Positions 1 to 7,337 are shown, counted from the first letter of the stretch. The stretch: DNA of 28,374 bases from JAPUME01 sp964605715 (GCA_964605715.1 CAZSDV010000027.1:1-28374), one strand, 5' to 3'. Notes: generated by a model from the sequence alone, not told the origin. Translations and numbers: made by a program.

Positions 1-2
1 TG

Positions 3-1058
3 CGACGGTCCTTACTTGCGTGGTTTCGGAGTAACCGTGCCAGCCTGCCATGGCGTAAAAATTGCAATCCCTATCGTGTTTGGGTTTCAGAGGTCATGTT
101 ACAGCAGACAAGAGTTGCGGTTGTTGTCCCTTATTACAAAATGTTCCTGCGCGAGTTTCCGACATTACGGAAACTCGCGCGCAGTCGACGGGAGCATGTC
201 TTGAAGTTATGGGCAGGAATGGGTTATTACCAGCGCGCAGAAAACCTTCACCGTACAGCTCAAATTTTATTGAGACAGCACGGTGGAAAATTTCCCAGTG
301 ATATAGAAAAGATAAAACAATTACCTGGTATAGGAGATTACACGGCCCGAGCAATTTTGAGTATTGCGTACAAACGGCCACTGGCAGTATTGGATGGAAA
401 CGTAGCGAGAGTAATCTCTCGAATTTATCGCCTTTCTAGCGATCCTTCTAGGAGTTTATTTCAGGGCGATGTTAGTAAACGATTAGATAACTTACTCTCT
501 AGACGCTCACCCGGGAATTTCAATCAGGCGATTATGGAATTAGGTCAAACCATCTGTCTACCTCGCTCTCCACAATGTTTGCGTTGTCCGTTACGTAAGT
601 TTTGTGCAGCATACCGATGTGGAGATGTCGAACGTTTCCCTGCGCACTCTAAGAGACGGAAAAGCAGGCGTGTATATCTTGCCTCCCTCGTACTTCAATC
701 AGGGTCTAAGGTTCTCATGGTTCGAGGCCTTAAAGAGGGACTGCTTAAGGGTCTTTGGAATTTCCCTTCCGCATTTGGGGATAGTCGAGGGCAGGCCTTG
801 ACTAGACTCCGGGAGGATCTCACTGAGGGCATAGGCAGATGTTTGGGCCCAAATGTCACTGTTCTCAACTTGGAGCATCGCATCACGTTCCGAGTAATCT
901 CCGTAGATATCTACAAGGTGACGTCAGCGAACCAGACGATTATGAACGGCAGTCGCTGGATGGAGCTCCGGACCCTTAAGGGTGTTGCAACCTCGGCATT
1001 AGCTAGAAAGGTTTGTGCTGTATCAATGGAACATGAACGGAAACTTTCTGTTGCTTGA
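3..1058 (+). CDS. mutY: A/G-specific adenine glycosylase MutY (5' end cut by window edge)
   Basis: This base-excision-repair enzyme removes adenine mispaired with 8-oxoguanine or guanine. The reading frame is open from base 3 and encodes the usual MutY N-terminus (WFRSNRASLPWR, then NPYRVWVSEVMLQQT), so the ATG at 96 is internal and the true start lies outside the window. Seen: the catalytic Glu of SEVMLQQT (codon 90-92); the helix-hairpin-helix LPGIGDYTARA (about 321-353); the catalytic Asp in VLDGNVAR (codon 393-395); and a complete [4Fe-4S] ligand set C-x6-C-x2-C-x5-C (about 555-605). A NUDIX-like C-terminal domain (LLKGLWNFPSA) reads 8-oxoG. The family is usually about 350 residues, so only a few are missing. 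The gene appears intact otherwise and stands 282 bases before the next gene. Identification is firm. Confidence 0.95.
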   Translation, partial: RRSLLAWFRSNRASLPWRKNCNPYRVWVSEVMLQQTRVAVVVPYYKMFLREFPTLRKLARSRREHVLKLWAGMGYYQRAENLHRTAQILLRQHGGKFPSDIEKIKQLPGIGDYTARAILSIAYKRPLAVLDGNVARVISRIYRLSSDPSRSLFQGDVSKRLDNLLSRRSPGNFNQAIMELGQTICLPRSPQCLRCPLRKFCAAYRCGDVERFPAHSKRRKSRRVYLASLVLQSGSKVLMVRGLKEGLLKGLWNFPSAFGDSRGQALTRLREDLTEGIGRCLGPNVTVLNLEHRITFRVISVDIYKVTSANQTIMNGSRWMELRTLKGVATSALARKVCAVSMEHERKLSVA

Positions 1059-1340
1059 GAAAAAGGAATAGGCAAGAAACAAAGGCAGTTTGTAATAATA
1101 ATGCTTAGATATGGAAACGTGCTAATCGGCAGATTCTAGAACTATCTAGGAGTCCCTTTTCTGATCTGAGCCGAGAGCAGTTCTTGCTTGGCCTCATAAA
1201 TTATTGGTCGTAAAGTTGTTAGCATTTACTTTATTTTCATTTTCGTTAGTTGTTTTTACAGGATAGTCCATACGGACTGCCAGGGCAGGAAAGTTCCTAC
1301 CTTTGTGGAGAATGTGCGCTAGAATGTGCCCTGAATCAAA
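1059..1340. other. Intergenic region with a cluster of short inverted repeats
   Basis: No gene is supported in these 282 bases. Just before the glutaredoxin-like gene lie three consecutive short inverted repeats: AGTCC/GGACT (1265-1269 and 1274-1278), GCC/GGC at about 1279-1286, and AGGAA/TTCCT at about 1287-1298. Another, CTAGA/TCTAG, lies near 1136-1149. The 2-base loops of two of them could not form normal RNA hairpins, so any role would be as DNA palindromes. No convincing -35/-10 pair was found. Confidence 0.3.
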
Positions 1341-1583
1341 ATGGCGAAAGTTATTGTGTACAGCAAGCCAGATTGTTGTCTTTGTGATCAGATGAAGCAA
1401 CAGCTGCGGCGCTTGGGAATTGAAAATCAATTCAGTCTTCGAGAAGTGGACATCCTCGAAGATGCAGAGGTATTCGACCGCTTCAAAGACCATGTGCCGG
1501 TTGTTTATATCAATAGCAGGAAGGTTTTTAAGTATCGGTTGGATGAAAAGAAGTTTTTGGAAATTTTGGCGCGAGAAGATTGA
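1341..1583 (+). CDS. Glutaredoxin-like thiol-disulfide protein (80 aa)
   Basis: A cytoplasmic thioredoxin-fold protein of the small glutaredoxin type. Seen: a beta1 strand AKVIVYSKP leading to the redox motif C12-C-L-C15 (a CxxC with an extra Cys at 13), the cis-Pro loop HVPVVYI with Pro53, and a C-terminal DEKKFLEIL helix. The length of 80 aa is normal for single-domain glutaredoxins and DUF836-type proteins. The ATG at 1341 has no clear Shine-Dalgarno sequence upstream. It ends 25 bases before the bacillithiol deacetylase gene on the same strand, so co-transcription is likely. That setting suggests, as inference, a role in bacillithiol-linked redox chemistry rather than glutathione. The protein partner is unknown. 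Confidence 0.8.
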   Translation: MAKVIVYSKPDCCLCDQMKQQLRRLGIENQFSLREVDILEDAEVFDRFKDHVPVVYINSRKVFKYRLDEKKFLEILARED

Positions 1584-1608
1584 ATCTTGCGTTTGACTAC
1601 CCTCATTT

Positions 1609-2334
1609 ATGGGAGAAAAGTTGCACCTAGATATACTCTCGATTGCGGCACACCGCGATGACTCAGAACTAACCTGTGGTGGGACTCTTATTAAGATGAC
1701 GGAGGCGGGCTACAAGGTTGGAGCGCTAGACCTGACGGCTGGTGAAAGTGGCACACGAGGAAATGCCTTTCTTCGTGAAAAAGAAGCTGCTAGGGCCGCC
1801 AAGGTAATGAATCTTGCTTATCGTGAGAATCTTCACCTACCTGATGCTGCCATCGAAAACCTGAGGGAATATAAATTGAAGATTGCTGAAGCCATCCGGC
1901 GTCTTTGCCCGAAGACGGTAATCCTGCCTTATTGGGAAGGGCGCCACCCAGATCACTACACCACTGGCCAGATTGGTTATGAGGCCTGTTTCCTTGCTGG
2001 CCTTAGGAAACTTTCGCTGCCAGGAAAAGCTTATCGACCTCACAAAATCATTTATGCAACGCTTTATGTTCCGCTGGTCCGCCCCACATTTGTTGTGGAC
2101 ATTACCCAGCAGTTTAAGGAAAAACGCAAAGCGCTTCTCTGTTATCGTTCCCAGTTTTCCAATGAAAAAGATACCCAGAATCTATTCCCCTCTCGTCGCG
2201 CCCTTGACGACCGACTCACCACCCTCGGTCAACACTTTGGTTTGTTGGCAGGGATCAAGTATGCAGAGCCGTTCCTTACCCGCGAGATCGCTCTTGTGGA
2301 TGACATTGTGAATATGCCGGTGGCATCAATCTGA
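1609..2334 (+). CDS. bshB1: Bacillithiol biosynthesis deacetylase BshB1 (LmbE/PIG-L family)
   Basis: This enzyme hydrolyses N-acetylglucosaminyl-malate to glucosaminyl-malate, the second step of bacillithiol synthesis, using a zinc ion in a LmbE-like fold. Seen: the metal motif A-H15-R-D17-D18 and the second motif GRH113-PD-H116. H15, D18 and H116 sit at the same mutual spacing as the zinc ligands of the Bacillus family members (about residues 12, 15 and 113). The stretch LTAGESGTRG is typical of BshB1. At 241 aa it has normal length. HRDD replaces the commoner HPDD, a variant that keeps the ligands. It follows the glutaredoxin-like gene by 25 bases and precedes the DUF368 gene by 22. bshA and bshC are not in the window. 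A related GlcNAc-conjugate deacetylase cannot be excluded. Confidence 0.85.
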   Translation: MGEKLHLDILSIAAHRDDSELTCGGTLIKMTEAGYKVGALDLTAGESGTRGNAFLREKEAARAAKVMNLAYRENLHLPDAAIENLREYKLKIAEAIRRLCPKTVILPYWEGRHPDHYTTGQIGYEACFLAGLRKLSLPGKAYRPHKIIYATLYVPLVRPTFVVDITQQFKEKRKALLCYRSQFSNEKDTQNLFPSRRALDDRLTTLGQHFGLLAGIKYAEPFLTREIALVDDIVNMPVASI

Positions 2335-2356
2335 AAGTACTGAAGGATTTATTGTA

Positions 2357-3394
2357 TTGGGGATATTGTTTCACTATATGTTTGAGTCCTCCTCATTTCC
2401 CGGCTTAAGAAGTTCTCTCCGTTGGATTCTGCGAGGTCTGATGGGAGGCACACTGATGGGTTTGGCCAATCTCGTGCCTGGAATCTCAGGAGGCACAATG
2501 TTGCTAGCTGCCAGGGTGTATCCAGAATTCATCCAGGGAATTACAGACGTAACCACACTTCAGTTCCGTTCTCGTAATTTGTTGTTGGTGTCATCAGTAC
2601 TGGGAGCAGCAGGGCTGACGTTGATAGTGTTGGCAGGGCCAACACGGATGTTGGTTATTGATCATCGTTGGGTGATGTATAGCTTGTTCGTTGGTTTGAC
2701 GCTTGGTGGAGTTCCAGTAATTTGGCAGATGACTGGTCGGCCTACTTTTGGGACCGTTGTGGGATGTGCGGGTGGAGTCTTCCTTGTATTGGCGATTACT
2801 TTAATGCGTTTCGGATCTGATAGCACAGGAGATTCTGATACGAGAGGGGTGGCTATGCTATTTGTTGCGGGAGTAGCTTGTGCATCAGCCATGATTTTAC
2901 CTGGAATCTCAGGAGGATATCTCTTGCTGGTTCTGGGGCAGTACCTTACGATTCTTGCTGCAATCGATCAATTAAAAACAGGTCTCATGGGTGGAAATCA
3001 TGAGGTGGTTAATTGGGTGTTAATTGGAGAGACGCTCCATGTTTTCCTTCCTATAGCCCTGGGAGCCCTTGTTGGAATTGCCGCAACCAGCCATCTTATC
3101 CGGTTCCTATTGTCACGATTCGCAAAGATCACACTCGGAGTCTTGTTAGGGTTTCTGTTGGGGTCGGTGCTTGGGCTATGGCCCTTTCAGGAGGGAATAC
3201 GACCACAGCCCGGCGACCAGATCAGAGGACGTTTGATGACGGCAGAGTCGATTGCATATCTTGATCCCACCGATTACCCTTTGAAGCCGTTCCCTCCTTC
3301 TTCTCGCCAGCTAGTCGGTGCATTTGGGCTGGTGGTTGCAGGATTTTTAGTTACTCAAGGAGTGGCTTCTTTAGGGCGTAGTCGGGAGAGCTAG
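2357..3394 (+). CDS. DUF368 family membrane protein (undecaprenyl-phosphate translocase-like, PopT type)
   Basis: An integral membrane protein with about eight to ten hydrophobic segments. It carries the two family-defining repeats, LANLVPGISGGTM near residue 40 and MILPGISGGYLLLVLGQYL near residue 180, which form an inverted-repeat transporter core. DUF368 proteins have been shown in other bacteria to return undecaprenyl phosphate across the cytoplasmic membrane for cell-wall lipid recycling; that role is carried over by family. The TTG at 2357 has AAGGA at 2343-2347 with a 9-base gap. An ATG at 2378 (residue 8) is the alternative start but lacks a spaced ribosome binding site. The gene follows bshB1 by 22 bases. 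The C-terminal 50 residues are soluble. The family is firm; transport direction and substrate are inferred. Confidence 0.85.
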   Translation: MGILFHYMFESSSFPGLRSSLRWILRGLMGGTLMGLANLVPGISGGTMLLAARVYPEFIQGITDVTTLQFRSRNLLLVSSVLGAAGLTLIVLAGPTRMLVIDHRWVMYSLFVGLTLGGVPVIWQMTGRPTFGTVVGCAGGVFLVLAITLMRFGSDSTGDSDTRGVAMLFVAGVACASAMILPGISGGYLLLVLGQYLTILAAIDQLKTGLMGGNHEVVNWVLIGETLHVFLPIALGALVGIAATSHLIRFLLSRFAKITLGVLLGFLLGSVLGLWPFQEGIRPQPGDQIRGRLMTAESIAYLDPTDYPLKPFPPSSRQLVGAFGLVVAGFLVTQGVASLGRSRES

Positions 3395-3416
3395 GTTTGC
3401 GTAGAGTGATTAATTG

Positions 3417-3447
3417 TCGACATTGATGTTAGGTAATTTTTTATACT
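3417..3447 (+). promoter_or_regulatory. Possible sigma70-type promoter
   Basis: TCGACA (3417-3422) and TATACT (3442-3447) are each one mismatch from the -35 and -10 consensus, but the 19-base spacer is long. It lies in the 259-base gap after the DUF368 gene and points toward the M48 gene. This is weak evidence; the perfect TATAAT at 3618 is the competing candidate. Confidence 0.25.
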
Positions 3448-3510
3448 CGGGCAAAGGTTACTTAGGAGGAGAGAGGCCGCCTTTTTCAGGGTGTTTTTCG
3501 GTGCCAAAAT

Positions 3511-3528
3511 GTTTTCTCTAAAGAAAAC
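3511..3528. repeat. Perfect 7-bp inverted repeat (AT-rich)
   Basis: GTTTTCT and AGAAAAC are separated by CTAA, midway between the DUF368 and M48 genes. It could be an operator half-site pair or a weak hairpin; it is not followed by a T-run. No other function can be assigned. Confidence 0.35.
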
Positions 3529-3617
3529 CATGAAAGAGAATGTAGCATCTAAGGGTATTATAGGTGGAAGAAGTAAGGAGAAGCGAGGCAGGGTCCCACT
3601 TTCATTAATTTCATGGG

Positions 3618-3623
3618 TATAAT
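3618..3623 (+). promoter_or_regulatory. Candidate -10 element for the M48 protease gene
   Basis: A perfect TATAAT lies 30 bases upstream of the ATG at 3654, with a TG pair three bases before it. No good -35 is visible at 16-18 bases, so it would depend on an extended -10 or an activator. The ribosome binding site AGGGGG (3641-3646) follows downstream, consistent with a short leader. Confidence 0.35.
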
Positions 3624-3653
3624 AGGAGGCTAGGCCATAAAGGGGGTAAGTTG

Positions 3654-4655
3654 ATGATCAGCACCAAGTCAAGTTTCTTATTATTAACCTTAATCATAGG
3701 ACTTTCGGCAGCCCCATCTAGCTTTGCCAAGAAGAAAAAAAATGATGTAGAGCAGATTGGGAACCGAAAGGTTGCCCATCGAAGCTTGATTTCTCGGGAG
3801 AAGGAAATTGCGATTGGCAAGCAGTACTCGACGGAGATTGATCGCTCGGCGAGCTTGATTAAGGATCCAGTTGTTAACGAGTACGTAAATCGTGTGGGTC
3901 AGAATCTAGTTCGCAATTCAGATGCGACCATCCCCTTTACCTTTAAGGTTATAGATAATCCAGCCTTGAATGCTTTTGCACTTCCGGGAGGTTTCATATA
4001 CATTCATTCTGGGCTTCTCTTAACCACTAAAGAAGAAGATGAACTTGCCGGTGTACTGTCCCATGAAATTGCCCATGTTACCGCGCGACATTGGGCTTCT
4101 CGGATGACCAAAGCTAAAATATTGCAGTTTGCACAGATTCCACTAATGATCTTTACTGGGGGTCTTTCCTATCCAGCCTTTTACGGTGTGTGGAATGCAT
4201 ATGGGTTTGCGGTGCCGCTGGCATTTATGAGTTTTTCTCGAGGTGCCGAAACGGAATCAGATTTCTTAGGTCTGCAGTATATGTATAAAGCGGGATACGA
4301 TCCGGATGCTTACATCTCTTTTTTTGGAAAGCTGCTAGAGCAGAACCGAAGGAACCCGGGGAGCATACCCAAAATTTTTGCTTCTCATCCGCCTACTGCG
4401 GACCGAATCCTGAAGGCTGAAGATACAATTGAGAAGATCTTACCTGAAAGGGATCGTTACCTTGTGACTACCTCCGAGTTTGATGATGTGAAGTCTCGTT
4501 TGCAGACTGTGATTTCCCAGATGCGAGGTGAAGCTCAAGTAAAAGATAAGAACCGGCCAACACTAAGGCGTCGCCCACCCTCTAATGAAGGAAGAGGTAG
4601 AGATGGGGATGAGTCCGAGGATGATAGGCCTCCTGTTTTGAGGCGACGTGATTAA
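3654..4655 (+). CDS. Secreted M48 family zinc metalloprotease (BepA-like)
   Basis: A periplasmic metallopeptidase of family M48, probably in outer-membrane or envelope protein quality control as for BepA/YfgC-type relatives. Seen: a Sec signal peptide (MISTKSSFLLL... to APSSFA) followed by a lysine run, the zinc motif H137-E-I-A-H141 in LSHEIAHVTARH, and the third ligand Glu201 in ETESDFLGL. The substrate-side strand NAFALPGGFIYIHSGLL is also typical. There is no C-terminal TPR domain. Instead the protein ends in a roughly 35-residue highly charged tail with two LRRR clusters around an acidic patch. The start ATG 3654 is chosen over a TTG one codon upstream because AGGGGG lies 7 bases before it. 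It converges on the DUF507 genes. Confidence 0.9.
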   Translation: MISTKSSFLLLTLIIGLSAAPSSFAKKKKNDVEQIGNRKVAHRSLISREKEIAIGKQYSTEIDRSASLIKDPVVNEYVNRVGQNLVRNSDATIPFTFKVIDNPALNAFALPGGFIYIHSGLLLTTKEEDELAGVLSHEIAHVTARHWASRMTKAKILQFAQIPLMIFTGGLSYPAFYGVWNAYGFAVPLAFMSFSRGAETESDFLGLQYMYKAGYDPDAYISFFGKLLEQNRRNPGSIPKIFASHPPTADRILKAEDTIEKILPERDRYLVTTSEFDDVKSRLQTVISQMRGEAQVKDKNRPTLRRRPPSNEGRGRDGDESEDDRPPVLRRRD

Positions 4656-4718
4656 TTCCTTTTTTAAGGTTAACTCAGGAGTGCAATAGATTTGCAGGGG
4701 TGGCGTTCTGGTTTGCCA

Positions 4719-4744
4719 AGAGGTAATTGAAACAACTTACCTCT
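4719..4744. terminator. Hairpin between convergent genes (possible bidirectional terminator)
   Basis: AGAGGTAA (4719-4726) pairs perfectly with TTACCTCT (4737-4744), and the stem extends inward by TTG/CAA with one bulged base. It lies between the stop of the M48 gene and the stop codon of the DUF507 gene, which it overlaps by two bases. There is no clear T-run on either strand, so intrinsic termination is plausible but unproven. Confidence 0.4.
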
Positions 4745-5021
4745 ACCTAACCTCGAACCGCTTAATTAGCTCGCTGTAGTATTTCCGATATAGAATGTCC
4801 CACTCGGCACTGCCTTCTGGGATGATTCGTCTCTGAGAGTGAATTTTTCTACGGACTTCCGTTTCAACTCCTTCCTCTTCTCTTGCGATTTCAGAAAGTA
4901 TCTTCAGAATTTCCCGTCGAATAACGACAGGCTCTTCAAAAATCTCAATTTCGTCGAGATCTTCGATAGCCTGGGTTACCAGCTGAGCAAGCAGTTCAGT
5001 TTTTTCTCGAGTTAGTCCCAT
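4743..5021 (-). CDS. DUF507 family protein, copy 1 (92 aa)
   Basis: A small, highly charged, mostly helical protein of the DUF507 family; the biochemical role of the family is not established. Seen: the start LTREKTELLAQLV, the conserved central REEEGVETEVRRKI segment and the terminal YRKYYSELIKR helix, all matching the layout of the second DUF507 gene upstream (5083-5361). Both are 92 aa. The two genes lie head to tail 61 bases apart on the minus strand, probably as one transcript. No signal peptide or membrane segment is present, so it is cytoplasmic. No obvious Shine-Dalgarno sequence precedes the ATG. Confidence 0.8.
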   Translation of the reverse strand: MGLTREKTELLAQLVTQAIEDLDEIEIFEEPVVIRREILKILSEIAREEEGVETEVRRKIHSQRRIIPEGSAEWDILYRKYYSELIKRFEVR

Positions 5022-5082
5022 TTTGCAATATGCGATCTGGTAATTTTAATGGTCAGGTGCAAGCATCCTAAGCTAAATACCT

Positions 5083-5361
5083 TCAGAGTATTAGTTTGCG
5101 CTCGCGGACCAGGTGATTTTTTACTTTTTTAAACATCTCGTCATAAGAGGCTCCCATCCGCTGCATTTCTGCTGATTGTTCACGAAGGATTTTTCGTACT
5201 TCCTCGTTAAGCTGGTCCTCAACGCCGATTTCCTCCCATAAAAGCTGCGTAACGACCTCCACAACATATTCGGGTTGTTCGTATTCAATCAGATGTTGGT
5301 TGACAAGTTGGTCCAATGCTCTTTTTGCCATGTAAGATACAAATTCGCGGGATAGGTTCAT
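5083..5361 (-). CDS. DUF507 family protein, copy 2 (92 aa)
   Basis: Upstream partner of the other DUF507 gene. Seen: the N-terminus LSREFVSYMAKRALDQLV, the family-typical WEEIGVEDQLNEEVRKIL core and a C-terminal YDEMFKKVKNHLVRERKLIL helix. It has the same length as copy 1 but only modest identity, so this is an old duplication rather than a recent one. It is cytoplasmic by composition. The function is unknown; pairs of DUF507 genes are a recurring arrangement in Acidobacteriota and some deltaproteobacterial groups (from memory of the family, not checked). No strong ribosome binding site is visible before the ATG. Confidence 0.8.
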   Translation of the reverse strand: MNLSREFVSYMAKRALDQLVNQHLIEYEQPEYVVEVVTQLLWEEIGVEDQLNEEVRKILREQSAEMQRMGASYDEMFKKVKNHLVRERKLIL

Positions 5362-5385
5362 ATTCTGTGCTAGGAAAGCCCTCAG

Positions 5386-5414
5386 TTGACGCTTGAACTA
5401 GGCCAGTGTATATT
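5386..5414 (+). promoter_or_regulatory. Sigma70-type promoter for tRNA-Val (or a short leader RNA)
   Basis: TTGACG (5386-5391) and TATATT (5409-5414) are separated by exactly 17 bases, a strong match for a stable-RNA promoter. Transcription would begin near 5421, about 85 bases before tRNA-Val. A T6 run at 5488-5493 between the start and the tRNA could end a short RNA, though the hairpin before it is weak. Confidence 0.5.
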
Positions 5415-5504
5415 CGAGGTTCAGCGGAAGTCAAGGCCAGTGGATGGCCGAGGCACGCGTTTTTCTGCCCGGAAGAAACTAGGCGGCTTTTTTCTATGAT
5501 CGAC

Positions 5505-5576
5505 GGGCGGTTAGCTCAGCGGTAGAGCATCCCGCTTACACCGGGAAGGCCATCCGTTCAAATCGGATACCGCCCA
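5505..5576 (+). tRNA. tRNA-Val (anticodon UAC)
   Basis: A full 72-base cloverleaf: acceptor arms GGGCGGT/ACCGCCC, D stem GCTC/GAGC, anticodon stem TCCCG/CGGGA with loop CTTACAC giving anticodon TAC, and T stem ATCCG/CGGAT with loop TTCAAAT. The discriminator is A at 5576. The 3' CCA is not encoded (TTGG follows), in contrast to the neighbouring tRNA-Asp. It decodes GUA-type valine codons. Confidence 0.95.
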
Positions 5577-5647
5577 TTGGACTATTTTTGGTGCAAGGGA
5601 TGTTTTGTTTGCCTTGAATGAATGGCCGCTCTTTGCATGGTTTGTGA

Positions 5648-5724
5648 GGGGACGTAGTTCAGCTGGTTAGAACGCATGCCTGTCACGCATGAGGTCGCGG
5701 GTTCGAGTCCCGTCGTCCCCGCCA
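5648..5724 (+). tRNA. tRNA-Asp (anticodon GUC)
   Basis: A 77-base gene including CCA: acceptor GGGGACG/CGTCCCC, D stem GTTC/GAAC with loop AGCTGGTTA, anticodon stem CATGC/GCATG with loop CTGTCAC giving GTC, and T stem GCGGG/CCCGT with loop TTCGAGT. The discriminator is G and CCA is encoded. It lies 71 bases after tRNA-Val and is probably co-transcribed with it. A T5 run (5727-5731) follows closely. Confidence 0.96.
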
Positions 5725-5800
5725 ACTTTTTAACAAGCTCCAGGCGGGTACCCCTGTACTAATATCGTCACTGCAGATATGGAGTAAAGGAGAATTTCCA

Positions 5801-7297
5801 ATGCCAGTAACAAACGAGACAAAGTGTTCCCCGAGGGTTGAAGAATTTCTGAAGGAAGGTCCACTTCCTCTGTATGTTGGAGGGCGATGGATCCCATCCA
5901 AGGACAAGAAAACTTTCCGCATACTAGATCCTGGTTCCGGGGCAGCCCTGACCGAGGTTTATGATGCTCATGCTGAAGACGTAGACGCTGCAGTGCGAGC
6001 GGCCCGGCGAGCTTTTAAAGATTCTCAATGGGCTGAAATGGATGCCCGTAAGCGGGGTGAGTATTTGCACCGCCTTGCAGACCTCGTAGAGGCTCATAAA
6101 GAGACCTTGACAGAGATCGAAGCGCTCGATGTGGGCAAGCCTCGACCTCAAGCTCAAGGGGATATTGAAAATTTTTCATCGACGCTACGTTATTACATTG
6201 AACTTTCCTTGCATGTTTCTTATAGGGATCCCATTCCTGTCTCGCAACATGAGGCCCGAACAGTGCGCCACCCTTATGGTGTGTGCGGGTTTATCATTCC
6301 GTGGAACTTCCCATTTTTGTTGGCTGGCTGGGGAATTTCTCCGGCACTTGTAGCTGGAAATACAGTCGTCGTCAAGCCTGCTGAAGATACTCCTCTTTCC
6401 ACGCTCTATCTTACGAAATTAATCAAGGAAGCGGGGATACCAGAAGGGGTAGTTAATGTAGTTCCCGGATTGGGGGAGACTGCCGGGGCCGCGTTGGCAC
6501 GACATCCTGATCTGAATCGGATGTCATTTACGGGTTCGCCAGAAGTAGGCCGATTAGTCGCGGAGGCTTGCGGGCGAAACCTTGTCCCTGTGAAATTGGA
6601 GCTTGGAGGGAAGGGAGCAGCTATCATTTTTGACGATGTTGATATCGAATCAACAGCTGAACAACTTGTTGGTGCCGTCACTCTTAACACGGGGCAAGTT
6701 TGCTGCACAGCCACGCGCTGGGTGATACAAGAAAGCGTTTACGACCAATTCGTCGATTGCGCTATTGATCGAATGAAAAAAGTAAATATTGGCTATTGGG
6801 ATGATCCAAGTACCCAAATGGGCCCTGCTGTCAGTTGTAAACAGATGGATCGAATATTGGGTTATCTTGAAAAGGGGAAAAAAGAAGGGGCTGAGGTCCT
6901 TTTGGAAGGCGGAAGAACAGAAGTTTCAGGTAGAAAAGATGGGTTTTATGTGAAGCCTGCCATGCTAGCGGGTACCGCTGAGAATGTGGCTGCTCGTGAA
7001 GAAATTTTTGGACCAGTGCCCTTCTTACTGAAATTTGGAAGTGAAGAGGAGGCGCTTGATGTAGTCAATCGTTCTCCATATGGACTTGCCGATAGCGTTT
7101 GGTCCAAGGATCTGAGCCGCGCCAATCGGGTAGCTGAGTCTTTGGTTACGGGAAATAGCTGGATCAATGCACATAATGTTTTTGTCCACGGAGTTCCATA
7201 TGCTGGCATCAACCTAAGCGGTTTGGGTGGAGGAGTGAATAGCTCGCAGACTTTCTTTGACTATCTGCGTGAGCAATCAGTTGTCCGTCCACTATAG
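5801..7297 (+). CDS. NAD(P)-dependent aldehyde dehydrogenase
   Basis: Cytoplasmic oxidation of an aldehyde to a carboxylic acid. At 498 aa it has the normal length for the ALDH superfamily. Seen: the oxyanion Asn169 in PWNF, the cofactor Lys192 in VVKPAE, the Rossmann segment FTGSPEVG, the general base Glu267 in LELGGK, the nucleophile Cys301 in GQVCC, and the terminal EEIFGPV motif. The sequence type is nearest to betaine/gamma-aminobutyraldehyde and sugar-semialdehyde dehydrogenases, but the substrate cannot be fixed. AAAGGAG (5786-5792) stands 8 bases before the ATG. It follows tRNA-Asp by 76 bases and is followed after 40 bases by the VCBS gene. It could serve the sugar-acid locus about 14 kb away, which is inference only. 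Confidence 0.92.
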   Translation: MPVTNETKCSPRVEEFLKEGPLPLYVGGRWIPSKDKKTFRILDPGSGAALTEVYDAHAEDVDAAVRAARRAFKDSQWAEMDARKRGEYLHRLADLVEAHKETLTEIEALDVGKPRPQAQGDIENFSSTLRYYIELSLHVSYRDPIPVSQHEARTVRHPYGVCGFIIPWNFPFLLAGWGISPALVAGNTVVVKPAEDTPLSTLYLTKLIKEAGIPEGVVNVVPGLGETAGAALARHPDLNRMSFTGSPEVGRLVAEACGRNLVPVKLELGGKGAAIIFDDVDIESTAEQLVGAVTLNTGQVCCTATRWVIQESVYDQFVDCAIDRMKKVNIGYWDDPSTQMGPAVSCKQMDRILGYLEKGKKEGAEVLLEGGRTEVSGRKDGFYVKPAMLAGTAENVAAREEIFGPVPFLLKFGSEEEALDVVNRSPYGLADSVWSKDLSRANRVAESLVTGNSWINAHNVFVHGVPYAGINLSGLGGGVNSSQTFFDYLREQSVVRPL

Positions 7298-7337
7298 GAC
7301 CACGTGGAAAAGGTTTTATTTAAGGGAGAAAGCTCAA

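Noticed and set aside
96..1058. MutY starting at ATG 96
   Set aside because: The frame is open to the window edge and encodes the conserved MutY N-terminus including the catalytic Glu, so this ATG is internal.
1194..1493. 99-codon minus-strand frame opposite the glutaredoxin-like gene
   Set aside because: It overlaps a recognisable gene and an AT-rich intergenic stretch, with no family resemblance.
7257..7337. Longer start of the VCBS protein overlapping the aldehyde dehydrogenase
   Set aside because: The extra residues are the out-of-frame end of the dehydrogenase gene; a better ribosome binding site and signal peptide support TTG 7338.
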